Below are positions 17,462-26,880 of a stretch of 64,000 nt of DNA, one piece after another. Each line of letters starts with the position of its first letter. The first letter of the stretch is position 1. This DNA comes from Halomonas sp. Bachu 37 (GTDB taxonomy: Bacteria > Pseudomonadota > Gammaproteobacteria > Pseudomonadales > Halomonadaceae). Location: the NCBI RefSeq assembly GCF_039691755.1, contig NZ_CP137552.1, positions 682,001 to 746,000 on the forward strand, given 5' to 3'. The notes beneath the pieces were generated by a model that was not told where the DNA came from, did no database searches, and was given only the letters and a program-made list of their open reading frames with translations. The position numbers were made by a program, and so were the translations under genes.

Positions 17462-17887
17462 ATGCCCTGGCTTAAACTACTGCATATCATTGCGCTGGTG
17501 ATATGGTGCGGTTCATTGATTTACCTGCCCGCCCTGGTCACCCAGTCGATGCGCGCACGAGTCGATGCGGGCTTTGCCCAGGGCTCGCCGCAGATGCCGC
17601 GTTTTTTCTACAACTCCATTGCCACGCCCGCTGCGCTGCTGGCCATCTTTTCCGGCACCTTGCTGTTTTTATGGTACGGCGTGCTGGGTGGCTGGCTGGT
17701 ATTGAAGCTGATGGCCGTCATGGGGATGGTGGCAGCGCATGGCGGGCTTGGCTGGTGGATCCTGCGCCTTGAGGCGGGTCTGTTCAAAGGGGTCAAGCGG
17801 GGCTGCATAGCCAGTGGATTGCTGGCCTCGGGCTGTATCGTGTCGGTGCTTTTTCTGGTCCTGGCAAAACCCATGGAGTGGAGTTGA
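17462..17887 (+). CDS. CopD/HemJ-like small integral membrane protein
   Basis: 141 aa with four hydrophobic helices (residues about 5-25, 55-77, 79-100 and 115-138). The N-terminal WLKLLHIIALVIWCGSLIYLPALV has the His- and Trp-containing pattern of CopD and HemJ proteins, which bind heme or copper in the inner membrane. Its position 530 bp before a cytochrome oxidase cluster fits a role with metal or heme cofactors, but that is inference. An alternative is a stand-alone membrane protein of unknown role. Confidence 0.7.
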   Translation: MPWLKLLHIIALVIWCGSLIYLPALVTQSMRARVDAGFAQGSPQMPRFFYNSIATPAALLAIFSGTLLFLWYGVLGGWLVLKLMAVMGMVAAHGGLGWWILRLEAGLFKGVKRGCIASGLLASGCIVSVLFLVLAKPMEWS

Positions 17888-17980
17888 GCCGCTATGCCCA
17901 AGCTTTTTCTGACGACTTTTTTTCAAACGTACCTGCTCCGCATGCCTGCTTGCATAAGCGGCGGCATCAGTGGGTGTCGT

Positions 17981-18442
17981 TCATTTCTCCAGTTCCACGC
18001 CAACCGCATGTTCGTACACCAGGCGCCCTCCGAGCCAGCCTGCCAGGGCAATCATGACGCTGGTCACCAGCGAGACCGCGAACCCCCACGGCAGGATGAG
18101 ATCCGTATCACTGAAACGCATCAGCCAGTTGAGCGAGGCCAGCGACAGCATCATCACCGCGATGATGGCATGACTCCAGCCATTCACCAGCCGCCGAATT
18201 CCCTTGACCGTCACCAGATCGATGATGCCTGCAATGCTGGCGATCCAGCCACCGAAGGCGCCTACTCCGGCGAGCCAGAGACTGACACGAGCCCAAAAAG
18301 GATCGCCGCTGAGAATGTAGCCCAAGTCGCTTGCCACCAGGGCCATCAGCGCGGCGACGGGAAAGTGGATCATCAGCGGGTGCAAGGGGTGGCCGATGAT
18401 AGCGGCCCGGCTCTTGATCGTATGTTCTTTGATTTCCGCCAT
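17981..18442 (-). CDS. DUF2231 family inner-membrane protein
   Basis: 153 aa with four membrane segments. The hallmark is the N-terminal IIGHPLHPLMIHFPVAALMA (residues about 14-33), containing the His-Pro and His-Phe-Pro residues that define DUF2231. The function is unknown; in many bacteria the family accompanies cytochrome c oxidase genes, as here. ATG at 18442 is chosen over an in-frame codon at 18460 because AGGATG precedes it at seven bases. It is divergent from coxB, and the possible start of coxB overlaps its 5' end. Confidence 0.87.
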   Translation of the reverse strand: MAEIKEHTIKSRAAIIGHPLHPLMIHFPVAALMALVASDLGYILSGDPFWARVSLWLAGVGAFGGWIASIAGIIDLVTVKGIRRLVNGWSHAIIAVMMLSLASLNWLMRFSDTDLILPWGFAVSLVTSVMIALAGWLGGRLVYEHAVGVELEK

Positions 18443-19477
18443 GTTCACATCCTTGAGCATTGGTTCCGGCGTGGGATTGTTCCCTTGGGTCTTGGTTCAA
18501 TCATAGTGTTGCTGAGTGGATGCGCCGGTGACAAGTCCATTTTAGCGCCCGCTGGGCAGGCCGCCGCCGATGTGGCCCTGGTGTGGTGGGCGATGCTGGG
18601 GTTCTTTACCCTGGTATTCGTCGTCGTCGTGGTGTTGTGGCTTTATGCCTTTCGCCGAGGAGAAAGGCCTGAGCGCACCCAGGAGCAGGAGCGGCGAATC
18701 GCCCGGCGCTGGATCGTCGGCGGTGGGCTGCTGTTGCCCGGCGTTTCCATCGTGGCGCTGCTGGCTTTCGGTATTCCCGCCGGGCAACGCATGCTGCCGA
18801 TTCCCTTGAATGACCCGCCCGATGTCATCGAGGTTATCGGCCATCAATGGTGGTGGGAGGTGCGTTACCCGGGCGCGGAAGGCGGCGAGGTGGTGACCGC
18901 CAACCAATTGGTGATGCCGGTGGGCGAGCCGGTGGACTTTCATGTCACCGGGGCGGACGTCATCCATTCGTTCTGGGTGCCACGGCTTGGTGGCAAGATC
19001 GACATGGTGCCAGGCCACACCAACCGGATACGTCTGGAAGCCGATGCCGCCGGTGTCTTTGGCGGCCAGTGCGGGGAATTCTGCGGTACGCAACACGCCC
19101 ATATGCAGTTGTATGTGGAGGCGATGGAGCGCGACGACTACGAAGCCTGGCTGGCGCAACGTCAGCGTGAATCATTACAGTCTCTGGCCGTGCGGTCCGA
19201 GGCTCAGGCGCCGGCACGCGAGGCTTTCATGGACAACTGTGCACGGTGTCACCGGGTGGCGGGCCTCTCCGATGGCGAAGACGGCCCCGATCTGTCCGAT
19301 GTTGGCACCCGCCCCGCCCTGGGCGCTGGCACATTGGCAATGGAGGAGGGCGCCATCGCACGCTGGCTGAAAAACCACCAGCAACTCAAGCCGGGCAACC
19401 GCATGCCGAGCCACGATGACATGGAAGCGGAGACCCTGGATGCAATAGGCGCCTGGCTGGAGACATTGAACCCATGA
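18422..19477 (+). CDS. coxB: Cytochrome c oxidase subunit II with a fused c-type heme domain (caa3 type)
   Basis: About 350 aa. A lipoprotein-type signal ends at the lipobox LLSGC, followed by two transmembrane helices, the CuA domain (QWWWEVRYPG, then the copper ligand set GGQCGEFCGTQHAHMQ) and a C-terminal cytochrome c domain with CARCH (DNCARCHRVAG). Such a fused subunit II marks caa3 oxidases, which reduce oxygen using cytochrome c electrons at the outer face of the inner membrane. The start is uncertain: ATG 18422 overlaps the divergent DUF2231 gene, while TTG 18485 gives an unusually short signal. The stop overlaps the next start. Confidence 0.88.
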   Translation: MFFDFRHVHILEHWFRRGIVPLGLGSIIVLLSGCAGDKSILAPAGQAAADVALVWWAMLGFFTLVFVVVVVLWLYAFRRGERPERTQEQERRIARRWIVGGGLLLPGVSIVALLAFGIPAGQRMLPIPLNDPPDVIEVIGHQWWWEVRYPGAEGGEVVTANQLVMPVGEPVDFHVTGADVIHSFWVPRLGGKIDMVPGHTNRIRLEADAAGVFGGQCGEFCGTQHAHMQLYVEAMERDDYEAWLAQRQRESLQSLAVRSEAQAPAREAFMDNCARCHRVAGLSDGEDGPDLSDVGTRPALGAGTLAMEEGAIARWLKNHQQLKPGNRMPSHDDMEAETLDAIGAWLETLNP

Positions 19478-22005
19478 CTCAATCCAAACCGAAATCCTAC
19501 ACGGCAGAAACGCAGCGCCTGCACGATGAGCTTTATGACGTCTGGGGCAATCCCAGCGGGATAAAGGCTCTCACCATCGTCAACCACACCACTCTGGGGC
19601 TGCGTTTCATGCTCACCGGCATGGCATTCTTCCTGGTGGGCGGGCTGCTGGCCATGCTGATTCGTGCCCAGCTGGCGTTCCCGGGGCAGAATTTCATGTC
19701 GCCGGATATCTATAACCAGGTCACCACCATGCACGGCACGGTGATGATGTTTCTCTTCGCCATTCCGATGCTGGAGGGGTTGGCGATCTACATGATTCCC
19801 AAGATGATCGGCGCGCGGGATCTGGTATGTCCGCGGCTGACCTCGCTGGGCTACTGGTGTTATCTCTTCGGCGGCCTGATCCTGCTCTCGAGTCTGGTAT
19901 TGGAAACGGCACCGGATAGCGGTTGGTTCATGTATACCCCGCTGAGCAGCAAGGAGTACTCCCCCGGGCTCGGGTCGGATTTCTGGCTGCTGGGTATCAC
20001 CTTCGTGGAAATATCGGCATTGTCCGCCGGGGTGGAACTTACGGTCTCAATCTTGCGGACCCGTACCCAGGGCATGGCTCTGCACAAGATGCCGCTTTTC
20101 GCCTGGTACATTCTGGCGATGGCGCTGATGATCGTGGTGGGTTTTCCGCCGTTGATCCTCGGCAGCATACTGCTGGAGCTGGAGCGCGCGGCGGGCATGC
20201 CGTTCTTCGATGTGGCCGGCGGTGGCGACCCGATACTTTGGCAGCACCTTTTCTGGCTCTTCGGCCATCCCGAGGTCTACATCATCTTTCTGCCTGCGGC
20301 GGGGATCGTGTCGACCTTGATCCCGGTTTTCGCCGGGCGCCCCATCGTGGGCTACGGCTGGGCGGTCTTCGCCGTCATCACCACCGGTTTCATCAGCTTC
20401 GGGTTATGGGTCCATCACATGTTCACGGTGGGCATCCCGCAGCTGGCCCTGACCTTCTTTTCCGCCGCCAGCATGCTGGTTGCGGTACCCACGGGTATCC
20501 AGATATTTCTGTGGCTGGCTACCTTGTGGCTGGGAAAACCGCGCATGCAGTTGCCCATGCTGTGGATTGTGGGGTTTTTGGTCATCTTCGTCTGCGGAGG
20601 GCTTACCGGGGTGATGCTGGCGCTGGTTCCCTTCGACTGGCAAGTTCACGATACCCATTTCGTCGTGGCCCACATGCATTACGTTCTCGTGGGAGGAATG
20701 TTCTTTCCCCTGATCGGGGGGCTGTATTACTGGCTGCCGCTGTTCTCCGGTCGAATGCCGTCGGAGACATTGGGCAAATGGGGCTTCTGGCTGACCTTCC
20801 TGGGTTTCAACGGCACGTTCTTGATCATGCACTGGACAGGTTTACTGGGCATGCCGAGGCGGGTCTACACCTATGGCGCTGAGGAGGGATGGGAAATATT
20901 CAACCTGCTCTCCTCGGTAAGCGGCTTCATCCTCTCGGCGGGGATCGCCATGATGTTGCTGGATATTGCGCTGCACTTTCGTTTCGGCAAGCCCGCCAAG
21001 CAGAACCCCTGGAATGCCGGTACGCTCGAGTGGGCGCTTACCATGCCGCCGAGTCCCTACAATTTCGTCAGCCTGCCCGAGGTGGAAGGTCGCGATCCCT
21101 TGTGGGACCGGCCCGATCTACCCAGAACGATCGCCCAAGGCCGCCATGGCCTGGCGGTAGCGAATCATGGCCGCCGGGAGCTGTGGGGAACCGATCCGTT
21201 GACCGGAAAGGTGCGTGAAGTGATTCACCTGCCGGGCAACTCCTGGTGGCCGCTGTTCGCCGCACTGGCCCTGGCAGTGGTGTGCATCAGCTTGTTGCTG
21301 CGCTTGTATCCGCTGGCGGGTATCGCCACGCTGGTGGCGGCGGGCTTTTTGTTGCGCTGGTCATGGGAAAACGGGGCTCACCCCAAGGCCGCACCGGACG
21401 CGCACCGTGAACTGGGCGATCCTCCTTTGCATTCGCGAACCATGGATGGGCCCGGCTTATGGACGATGTCGGTGACGCTTTTGGCCAACGCGTCGTTCTA
21501 TCTGTCCTTTTTATTCGGCTGGTTCTACCTATGGACTGTCTCACCGCTATGGCGCATGCCCGATGAATCACCGCTTTCGCTGACCCTGCTGGTCATCGGT
21601 GGGCTGCTGGTGACGGCCGGAATGGGGTGGCTGGAGGTCATGCTGCGCCGCTTGCGCCGCCGTGCCGACAACGGCCTGGGGCCGGGCATGTTCGCCATCG
21701 GTGCGCTGGGTCTCGGCCAGGTGGCGGTGGTAGGGCTGGCGCTGTGGGCGGCCGAACTGGACGTCACCCGAACCGCCCATGACGCGGTATTGGCGGTAGG
21801 TCTGGGCTACCTGCTTGTGCATGGGGGGCTGGGCGCCATTCTGGCTCTGATGCAGGGCATGCGAGTGAGGTACGGCTTCGTGGGCGCCCACGCGCCTTTC
21901 GAACCGGCGGTGGTGGCGCAGCTGTGGCGCTACAATGTCGGCACTTACTGGCTGCTGGTGGGCTCCATCGCGCTGCTTCCCCGGCTGTTGGGGGGCTCGC
22001 CATGA
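19474..22005 (+). CDS. Cytochrome c oxidase subunit I/III fusion (caa3 type)
   Basis: 843 aa. The first 580 residues are a heme-copper oxidase subunit I: heme ligand His in TTMHGTVMMF, the crosslinked His-Tyr motif FGHPEVYIIF, the CuB His pair WVHHMF, and heme ligands in HDTHFVVAHMHYV. From about 620 a subunit III-like region follows (LLANASFYLSFLFGWFYLWT and four to five helices). Fusion of subunits I and III is known for caa3 oxidases. It overlaps coxB by 4 bp and the downstream small membrane protein by 4 bp, so the genes are tightly coupled. Acts in aerobic respiration in the inner membrane. Confidence 0.93.
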   Translation: MTQSKPKSYTAETQRLHDELYDVWGNPSGIKALTIVNHTTLGLRFMLTGMAFFLVGGLLAMLIRAQLAFPGQNFMSPDIYNQVTTMHGTVMMFLFAIPMLEGLAIYMIPKMIGARDLVCPRLTSLGYWCYLFGGLILLSSLVLETAPDSGWFMYTPLSSKEYSPGLGSDFWLLGITFVEISALSAGVELTVSILRTRTQGMALHKMPLFAWYILAMALMIVVGFPPLILGSILLELERAAGMPFFDVAGGGDPILWQHLFWLFGHPEVYIIFLPAAGIVSTLIPVFAGRPIVGYGWAVFAVITTGFISFGLWVHHMFTVGIPQLALTFFSAASMLVAVPTGIQIFLWLATLWLGKPRMQLPMLWIVGFLVIFVCGGLTGVMLALVPFDWQVHDTHFVVAHMHYVLVGGMFFPLIGGLYYWLPLFSGRMPSETLGKWGFWLTFLGFNGTFLIMHWTGLLGMPRRVYTYGAEEGWEIFNLLSSVSGFILSAGIAMMLLDIALHFRFGKPAKQNPWNAGTLEWALTMPPSPYNFVSLPEVEGRDPLWDRPDLPRTIAQGRHGLAVANHGRRELWGTDPLTGKVREVIHLPGNSWWPLFAALALAVVCISLLLRLYPLAGIATLVAAGFLLRWSWENGAHPKAAPDAHRELGDPPLHSRTMDGPGLWTMSVTLLANASFYLSFLFGWFYLWTVSPLWRMPDESPLSLTLLVIGGLLVTAGMGWLEVMLRRLRRRADNGLGPGMFAIGALGLGQVAVVGLALWAAELDVTRTAHDAVLAVGLGYLLVHGGLGAILALMQGMRVRYGFVGAHAPFEPAVVAQLWRYNVGTYWLLVGSIALLPRLLGGSP

Positions 22006-22349
22006 AACTGAGCATCTGGACGCATCCGCTCCATCTGGTCATGGGCCTCACCTTGTGGAGTGCATGGTTCGTGACCATGTACGGCGGACATGCGGTCGTG
22101 TGTAGTGTGGCTCCCCCGGCTACAGACCAAGGCCCCTTCACCTGGCTCAACGTCGTGCTGGGGCTGTTGACCGTGGCCAGTGCGGCAGGGCTTGGCTTGC
22201 TGGCCTGGCGCTGCCTTGGCGCGTCACGGCATACCAGCGTAAGAGCGGCACATTTCTGCGCCCTGGTCTCTGCCGGCCTTTATCTTACTTCTGCCGTAGC
22301 GGTGCTGTTCGTGGGCGTGCCGGTAATCGGCGTTCCTCCGTGTCTTTGA
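22002..22349 (+). CDS. Small membrane protein coupled to the caa3 oxidase
   Basis: 115 aa beginning MKLSIWTHPLHLVMGLTLWS with three hydrophobic segments (about residues 11-33, 48-70 and 80-105). I do not recognise a family; it has Cys residues at positions about 36 and 85 and two His near the N-terminus. Its ATG overlaps the stop of the oxidase gene (ATGA), and it precedes the P-type ATPase by 24 bp, so it is probably a subunit or assembly factor of the oxidase. The role is inferred only from that coupling. Confidence 0.7.
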   Translation: MKLSIWTHPLHLVMGLTLWSAWFVTMYGGHAVVCSVAPPATDQGPFTWLNVVLGLLTVASAAGLGLLAWRCLGASRHTSVRAAHFCALVSAGLYLTSAVAVLFVGVPVIGVPPCL

Positions 22350-22373
22350 AGCTATGGCTTTGAAACCCCGCCC

Positions 22374-24647
22374 ATGACGTCCTTTGGTTCTGACCAGGCG
22401 CCCCATGCTGAGAAGAGTGCTTCCGCCGGCGAGGCCGGCCACGCAGAAGCGCTCTTCAGCCTGGAGGGGATGTGGTGCTCCAGTTGTGCCCTGGCCGTCG
22501 AGGCGTGTCTCCAGCGGCTGCCCGGCATAAGAGAGGCGAGCGTACATTACCCCAGCGCCAGCCTGTTGGTCAGCGGCGCCGCCTCGACGCTTTCTCTTGA
22601 AACGTTGGCACCTGTGGTGTCACGGCTGGGCTACCGACTGACGCCACCGGAGTCCACCCTGGACGCCCACGGCCGCTTGGAAAGAGAGAGCCGCTACCTG
22701 GCGTTGCGTCTCTTGGTGGCGACGGTTTTCGGCATGTGGACGATGCTGGCGTCATTGTTGATCTACGTTGGCGCCTTGCCTACCTCATCGCTTGAGCTGG
22801 TCTTGGCCTGGGTTTCCGCTGCCTTTTCCGTTCCCGTGGTCGGCTATGCCGGCTTGCCGTTCTATCGGGCGGGCTGGCGAACGCTGCGAGCGGGCAGGCC
22901 GGGCATGGATGTATTGATCAGTCTGGGCGTACTCGGCGCCGTTGCGGTTTCTCTATGGTTGCTGAGCCAAGGCATCGCCGACGTCTATTTCGATACCGCA
23001 GTGATGTTGATCGTGCTTCTACTGGTCGGGCGGCTGGTCGATACTCTGTGTCGCCACCGGGGATTACGAGCCCTGGACGCCCTGAATATTCCCAATGGGC
23101 CGCTCGAGCGGCTTGAGGCGGGGCACTGGCAGGCCTGTGCATTGCCGCAAGTCGAGCCGGGCGATGTGGTGAAAATCGAGGCCGAGGGCCATTTATCGGT
23201 GGATGGCATTATTCGCCACGTCCCCGTATGGATCGATACCGCGCCCATGACCGGAGAAAGCACTCCCCGGCGGATGCTGCCGGGAGACAAGGTTCACGCC
23301 GGGTGTCGTAATGTGGGGCCTGCGTTCGAGCTCGAGGTTTCGGCGGGCGTGGGCGGGCGCCGCCTGGATGCCATGCGCGAGCAAATGTGGCGCTATCAAG
23401 CGCGCAAGGGGGAGCTGCAGCGGCTTGCCGACCGCTTCGCTGCATGGCTGAGTCCTCTGGCGCTAGGGCTGGCAGGCGTGACCCTGGTGCTGGCTTTGTT
23501 GACGGGAGTGGCGCTGGATGAGGCGCTGGTGCGTGCGCTCTCCGTGCTGGTTGTGGCGTGCCCTTGCGCGGTGGGGCTGGCCGTGCCGCTGGCAAGCCTT
23601 GCGGGTAGCAGCCGGGCGCTTGCCCGGGGCGTGGTGTTTCGCGACCCTGCGGTGTTTGAAACCCTGGCGATGACACGTGCTGTAGCTTTCGACAAGACCG
23701 GTACCCTGACCCCCGGCGAACCCCAGCTAAGGGAGTATCGTCACGCCGACAGTATTCCCATCGATGAGGTGGCTTGCCTGACGAATCGGGCCACTCGGGA
23801 TAGCGAACACCCTTTGAGCCGGGCGATACGGCGCTGGGCTCATGACCAGGCTTTTTCTTCGTCATCTCAGGATGCCCCGCCACTCGAGAGCAAAGAGCAG
23901 CCCGGGGAAGGGCGGTGGGTAGCGTTTGAAGACGGCACTGTGCTGCATCTGGGGCGCCGCGAGTGGCTGGAGTCCCTGGGAGCCGAGCTTCCCGTTTCTG
24001 TTCATGGCGTTTCCAACCAGGCCGCTGCCAGCGAAGTACTGCTATGCCGGGATCTACGCTGGGTGGCTACATTTACGCTAGGCGAGTCGGCCTGTGTCGA
24101 TGCGGTCCCCGCGCTGCAGACCCTGCGTGACCAGGGGATGGTATTGGCCTTGATCAGCGGCGACCGGGCCGGGCCGGTGCACGAGCTGGGGCGCAGTGTC
24201 GGCCTTTCATCCCGGGAGTGCTTCCCCGGCCGCTCTCCCGAAGCCAAGGCGCGCCTGCTCCAGGCGCTTCCCGGCCCGGTGCTGTATGTCGGCGACGGCA
24301 TCAACGATGCCTTGGCCCTGGCTTCTGCTGGAGTCGGCATGGCCCCGGAAGGCGCCAGCAGCGCTGCGCGGGAAAGCGCGGCGATCCAGCTGCTCAACCC
24401 GGGAATAACGGGCGTGGTCGAGGCGCTGGATATCGCTCGCCGGACCCGTCGGGTCATGCGCCAGAACCTGGTGCTGTCGGCCATATACAATACCCTGGCA
24501 CTAGGGCTGGCGGTGACGATGGCGATCCCCCCGCTCGTCGCGGTTGCCGCCATGGCGGCCAGCTCGTTGAGCGTGATGGGCAATGCCGCTCGTCTGGCCT
24601 GGAGTGGTAACGAACCCACCGGCGTTGACGGTTCGAGGCGGGATTGA
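22374..24647 (+). CDS. Heavy-metal P-type ATPase, copper exporter of the CcoI/CopA2 kind
   Basis: 757 aa. An N-terminal metal-binding domain has GMWCSSC at residues 32-38; about eight membrane helices follow, with the ion-binding CPC motif in VVACPCAVGLAVPLA near 397. The phosphorylation motif DKTGTLTPGE is near 440 and the hinge VGDGINDALALASAGVGMA is near 640. It hydrolyses ATP to move a transition metal out of the cytoplasm. Location directly after a caa3 oxidase suggests delivery of copper for CuA/CuB assembly, as for CcoI/FixI. The metal is inferred, not shown; detoxification is the alternative. Confidence 0.9.
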   Translation: MTSFGSDQAPHAEKSASAGEAGHAEALFSLEGMWCSSCALAVEACLQRLPGIREASVHYPSASLLVSGAASTLSLETLAPVVSRLGYRLTPPESTLDAHGRLERESRYLALRLLVATVFGMWTMLASLLIYVGALPTSSLELVLAWVSAAFSVPVVGYAGLPFYRAGWRTLRAGRPGMDVLISLGVLGAVAVSLWLLSQGIADVYFDTAVMLIVLLLVGRLVDTLCRHRGLRALDALNIPNGPLERLEAGHWQACALPQVEPGDVVKIEAEGHLSVDGIIRHVPVWIDTAPMTGESTPRRMLPGDKVHAGCRNVGPAFELEVSAGVGGRRLDAMREQMWRYQARKGELQRLADRFAAWLSPLALGLAGVTLVLALLTGVALDEALVRALSVLVVACPCAVGLAVPLASLAGSSRALARGVVFRDPAVFETLAMTRAVAFDKTGTLTPGEPQLREYRHADSIPIDEVACLTNRATRDSEHPLSRAIRRWAHDQAFSSSSQDAPPLESKEQPGEGRWVAFEDGTVLHLGRREWLESLGAELPVSVHGVSNQAAASEVLLCRDLRWVATFTLGESACVDAVPALQTLRDQGMVLALISGDRAGPVHELGRSVGLSSRECFPGRSPEAKARLLQALPGPVLYVGDGINDALALASAGVGMAPEGASSAARESAAIQLLNPGITGVVEALDIARRTRRVMRQNLVLSAIYNTLALGLAVTMAIPPLVAVAAMAASSLSVMGNAARLAWSGNEPTGVDGSRRD

Positions 24648-24659
24648 TAGTTTACCGGC

Positions 24660-24850
24660 ACTTTCAGGTGCTGGCGCTATGCCTATGCCAGTGAAACGGG
24701 AAGTCGGTGCGCTCCAGAAGCCATTCCGACGCTGCCCCCGCAACGGTGATCGAATCGAGACTAGCCTTCATGCCACTGTGTCATTGCATGGGAAGGCGGC
24801 TAGTCGGAGCGCAATGCTCATTCGTCAGCCCGGAGACCGGCCTGGAGGAT
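24660..24850 (+). promoter_or_regulatory. Cobalamin (B12) riboswitch
   Basis: The element begins TTTCAGGTGC at 24663 and contains the conserved pieces in order: GTGAAACGGGAAGTCGGTGC, CGACGCTGCCCCCGCAACGG, GCCACTG and GGGAAGGC, and the B12 box AGCCCGGAGACCGGCCTGG (24827-24845). It precedes btuB by about 155 nt. When cobalamin is plentiful such elements repress expression of the downstream uptake genes, so the btu genes are probably controlled here. Confidence 0.95.
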
Positions 24851-25003
24851 AATACCGAGTTGCGGTGGGCGGCTGCGGGGTGGTGCGCGTCCGCAGTGAT
24901 TGATCTTGACTGCAAGACTGCCTTCCTCGTTTACGTCTGTCCCGACTTGGTCACCAATGAAAAAAGGGTGCGGGTGCGCACACCAAGCAAGGGACTCCTC
25001 CTC

Positions 25004-26842
25004 ATGAAAAACCTCTCTCTCGCCTCTTGCGGCCTGGCGGCATTCAGCCTGACGGCGCTGGCAACGGCTGTTCACGCACAGACGCCGAACGACGAGACGC
25101 TGAATCCGCTGGTGGTCACCGCCGCGTTGGCTCCGGTCACCGCCGAACAGAGCCTGTCTTCGGTAACGGTAATCGACGAAGACGCCTTGCGTCGCCAGAA
25201 TCCGGACGCCATCACGGATGTGCTGCGCGCTCAGCCGGGGGTGGATGTCACTACCCAGGGCAGCTACGGCAAGCAGAGCAGTGTCTTCCTGCGCGGCACG
25301 GGCAGTGCCGCCAATGTCATGATGATCGACGGTATCCGCCTGCGCTCGGCCACCAGCGGTGCGGCTTCCTGGGAATTTCTTGATCCCGAACTGTTCGAGC
25401 GGGTGGAAATCGTGCGTGGTCCGCGGGGCAGCTTATACGGCGCCGATGCGGTCGGCGGCGTGGTGCAGCTATTTACCCAGACCGCCGATGAGGGTGGTCC
25501 CCATCCGTCTGTTTCCGTCGGTGGCGGTTCCTTCGACACCCAGCGCTACAGTGCCACTTTCTCGGGCAGCGAAGGCGGCACCCGCTACAGCTTTGCCGGC
25601 AGCCATTTCACTACCGGTGGCATCGAAGTTCGCGAAGGCGAGGGCGACAAGGGCTTCGATAACACCACCGGGCTGGTCAAGCTATCGCATACTTTTGATA
25701 ACGACCTGACGCTGGGGCTGCTCGGCTTGCGCGCCCGGGGCAATACCGAATATCACCAATCGGGACCGGCGGATGAAGATTTCACCCAGCAGGTACTGGG
25801 CGTCTACGCGGAAGCACCGCTTGGCTCCAACTGGTCGACGCGGCTCAGCCTGTCGGAAGCCCGCGATGAACGCGATAGCCAGGCCTTGTCCGGGCGAGCC
25901 ATTTTCGATACTCGCACGCACACCGCACGCTGGGAAAACACCCTGAGCATGGGAGCTCACCGTTTCATCGCCGGAGCGGAGTACAGCGAAGACAGGGTGA
26001 CAGGCACCACCCGTTTCGATGAGAGTCACCGCGACAATGCGGCGGTCTTCACCCAGGCGCTGCTGGACTTTTCGCCGCTGATTTCCCAGGCGAGCCTGCG
26101 CTACGACGATAACGAGGCGTTTGGCGAGGAGGTCACCGGGAGCCTGGCCCTGGGTTACGAACTGGATAGCCACCACACCCTGCGCGCCAGTTACGGCACC
26201 GCCTTTCGCGCGCCCACCTTCAATGATCTCTACTACCCCGGCTACAGCAATCCCGACTTGAAGGCGGAAACATCGGGTACGTTCGAGCTCGGTGTGCGGG
26301 GCAACTACGGCAACTATTTCTGGGATCTGGCCGCCTACCAGACCGACCTCGATGATCTGATCGGACTGGATCAGAACTATCTTCCCGAGAACGTCGATCG
26401 GGCGCGGATTCGCGGCGCCGAGCTCTCGGCAGGGGCCGAACTGGATGACTGGACCCTGCAGGCGGCATTGACCTATACCGACCCGGAAGATCGCGATAGC
26501 GGTAACCGCCTGGTGCGTCGGGCCAAGCAGAGCCTGCGCCTGGATGTGGATCGCGAGATCGCCGACTGGACGGTGGGCGCGTCGCTCATCGCCCTGGGGG
26601 ATCGCTACAACGATGCTGTCAACGAAGAACACCTTGGCGGCTTTGGCCTGCTCAACCTGCGGGCGGGCTGGGCCTTCGCCCCGTACTGGTCGGCGCGGGT
26701 GACGGTGGATAACGTGCTGGATAAGGATTACGTCACCGCTCGAGGCTCCGATTTCGATCCAGTCACTTTCGAATCGTCTCCCTTCGACTACCAGAATGCC
26801 GGGCGTAGCGTGTTCCTGACGCTGCGTTACGGGGCTCAATAA
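25004..26842 (+). CDS. btuB: TonB-dependent outer-membrane vitamin B12 receptor BtuB
   Basis: 612 aa with signal peptide MKNLSLASCGLAAFSLTALATAVHA. A TonB box follows (NPLVVTA near residue 32), then the plug domain (SLSSVTVIDEDALRR, VEIVRGPRGSLYGADAVGGVV) and a 22-strand barrel ending DYQNAGRSVFLTLRYGAQ. It imports cobalamin across the outer membrane with energy from TonB. The B12 riboswitch upstream and btuFCD downstream confirm the substrate. Start ATG at 25004 lies downstream of AGGGA; longer frames include the riboswitch and are not real. Confidence 0.95.
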   Translation: MKNLSLASCGLAAFSLTALATAVHAQTPNDETLNPLVVTAALAPVTAEQSLSSVTVIDEDALRRQNPDAITDVLRAQPGVDVTTQGSYGKQSSVFLRGTGSAANVMMIDGIRLRSATSGAASWEFLDPELFERVEIVRGPRGSLYGADAVGGVVQLFTQTADEGGPHPSVSVGGGSFDTQRYSATFSGSEGGTRYSFAGSHFTTGGIEVREGEGDKGFDNTTGLVKLSHTFDNDLTLGLLGLRARGNTEYHQSGPADEDFTQQVLGVYAEAPLGSNWSTRLSLSEARDERDSQALSGRAIFDTRTHTARWENTLSMGAHRFIAGAEYSEDRVTGTTRFDESHRDNAAVFTQALLDFSPLISQASLRYDDNEAFGEEVTGSLALGYELDSHHTLRASYGTAFRAPTFNDLYYPGYSNPDLKAETSGTFELGVRGNYGNYFWDLAAYQTDLDDLIGLDQNYLPENVDRARIRGAELSAGAELDDWTLQAALTYTDPEDRDSGNRLVRRAKQSLRLDVDREIADWTVGASLIALGDRYNDAVNEEHLGGFGLLNLRAGWAFAPYWSARVTVDNVLDKDYVTARGSDFDPVTFESSPFDYQNAGRSVFLTLRYGAQ

Positions 26843-26880
26843 AGGTGCTCGATAAAAGCGCTCGGGGGGTGTGGAGTCAC

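Noticed and set aside
17894..18421. Upstream extension of the coxB open frame
   Set aside because: It is antisense to the DUF2231 gene and has no sense as a protein. Only the part from about 18422 or 18485 belongs to coxB.
24707..25003. Longer btuB start upstream of the signal peptide
   Set aside because: This extension covers the cobalamin riboswitch and the leader, so it cannot be coding.
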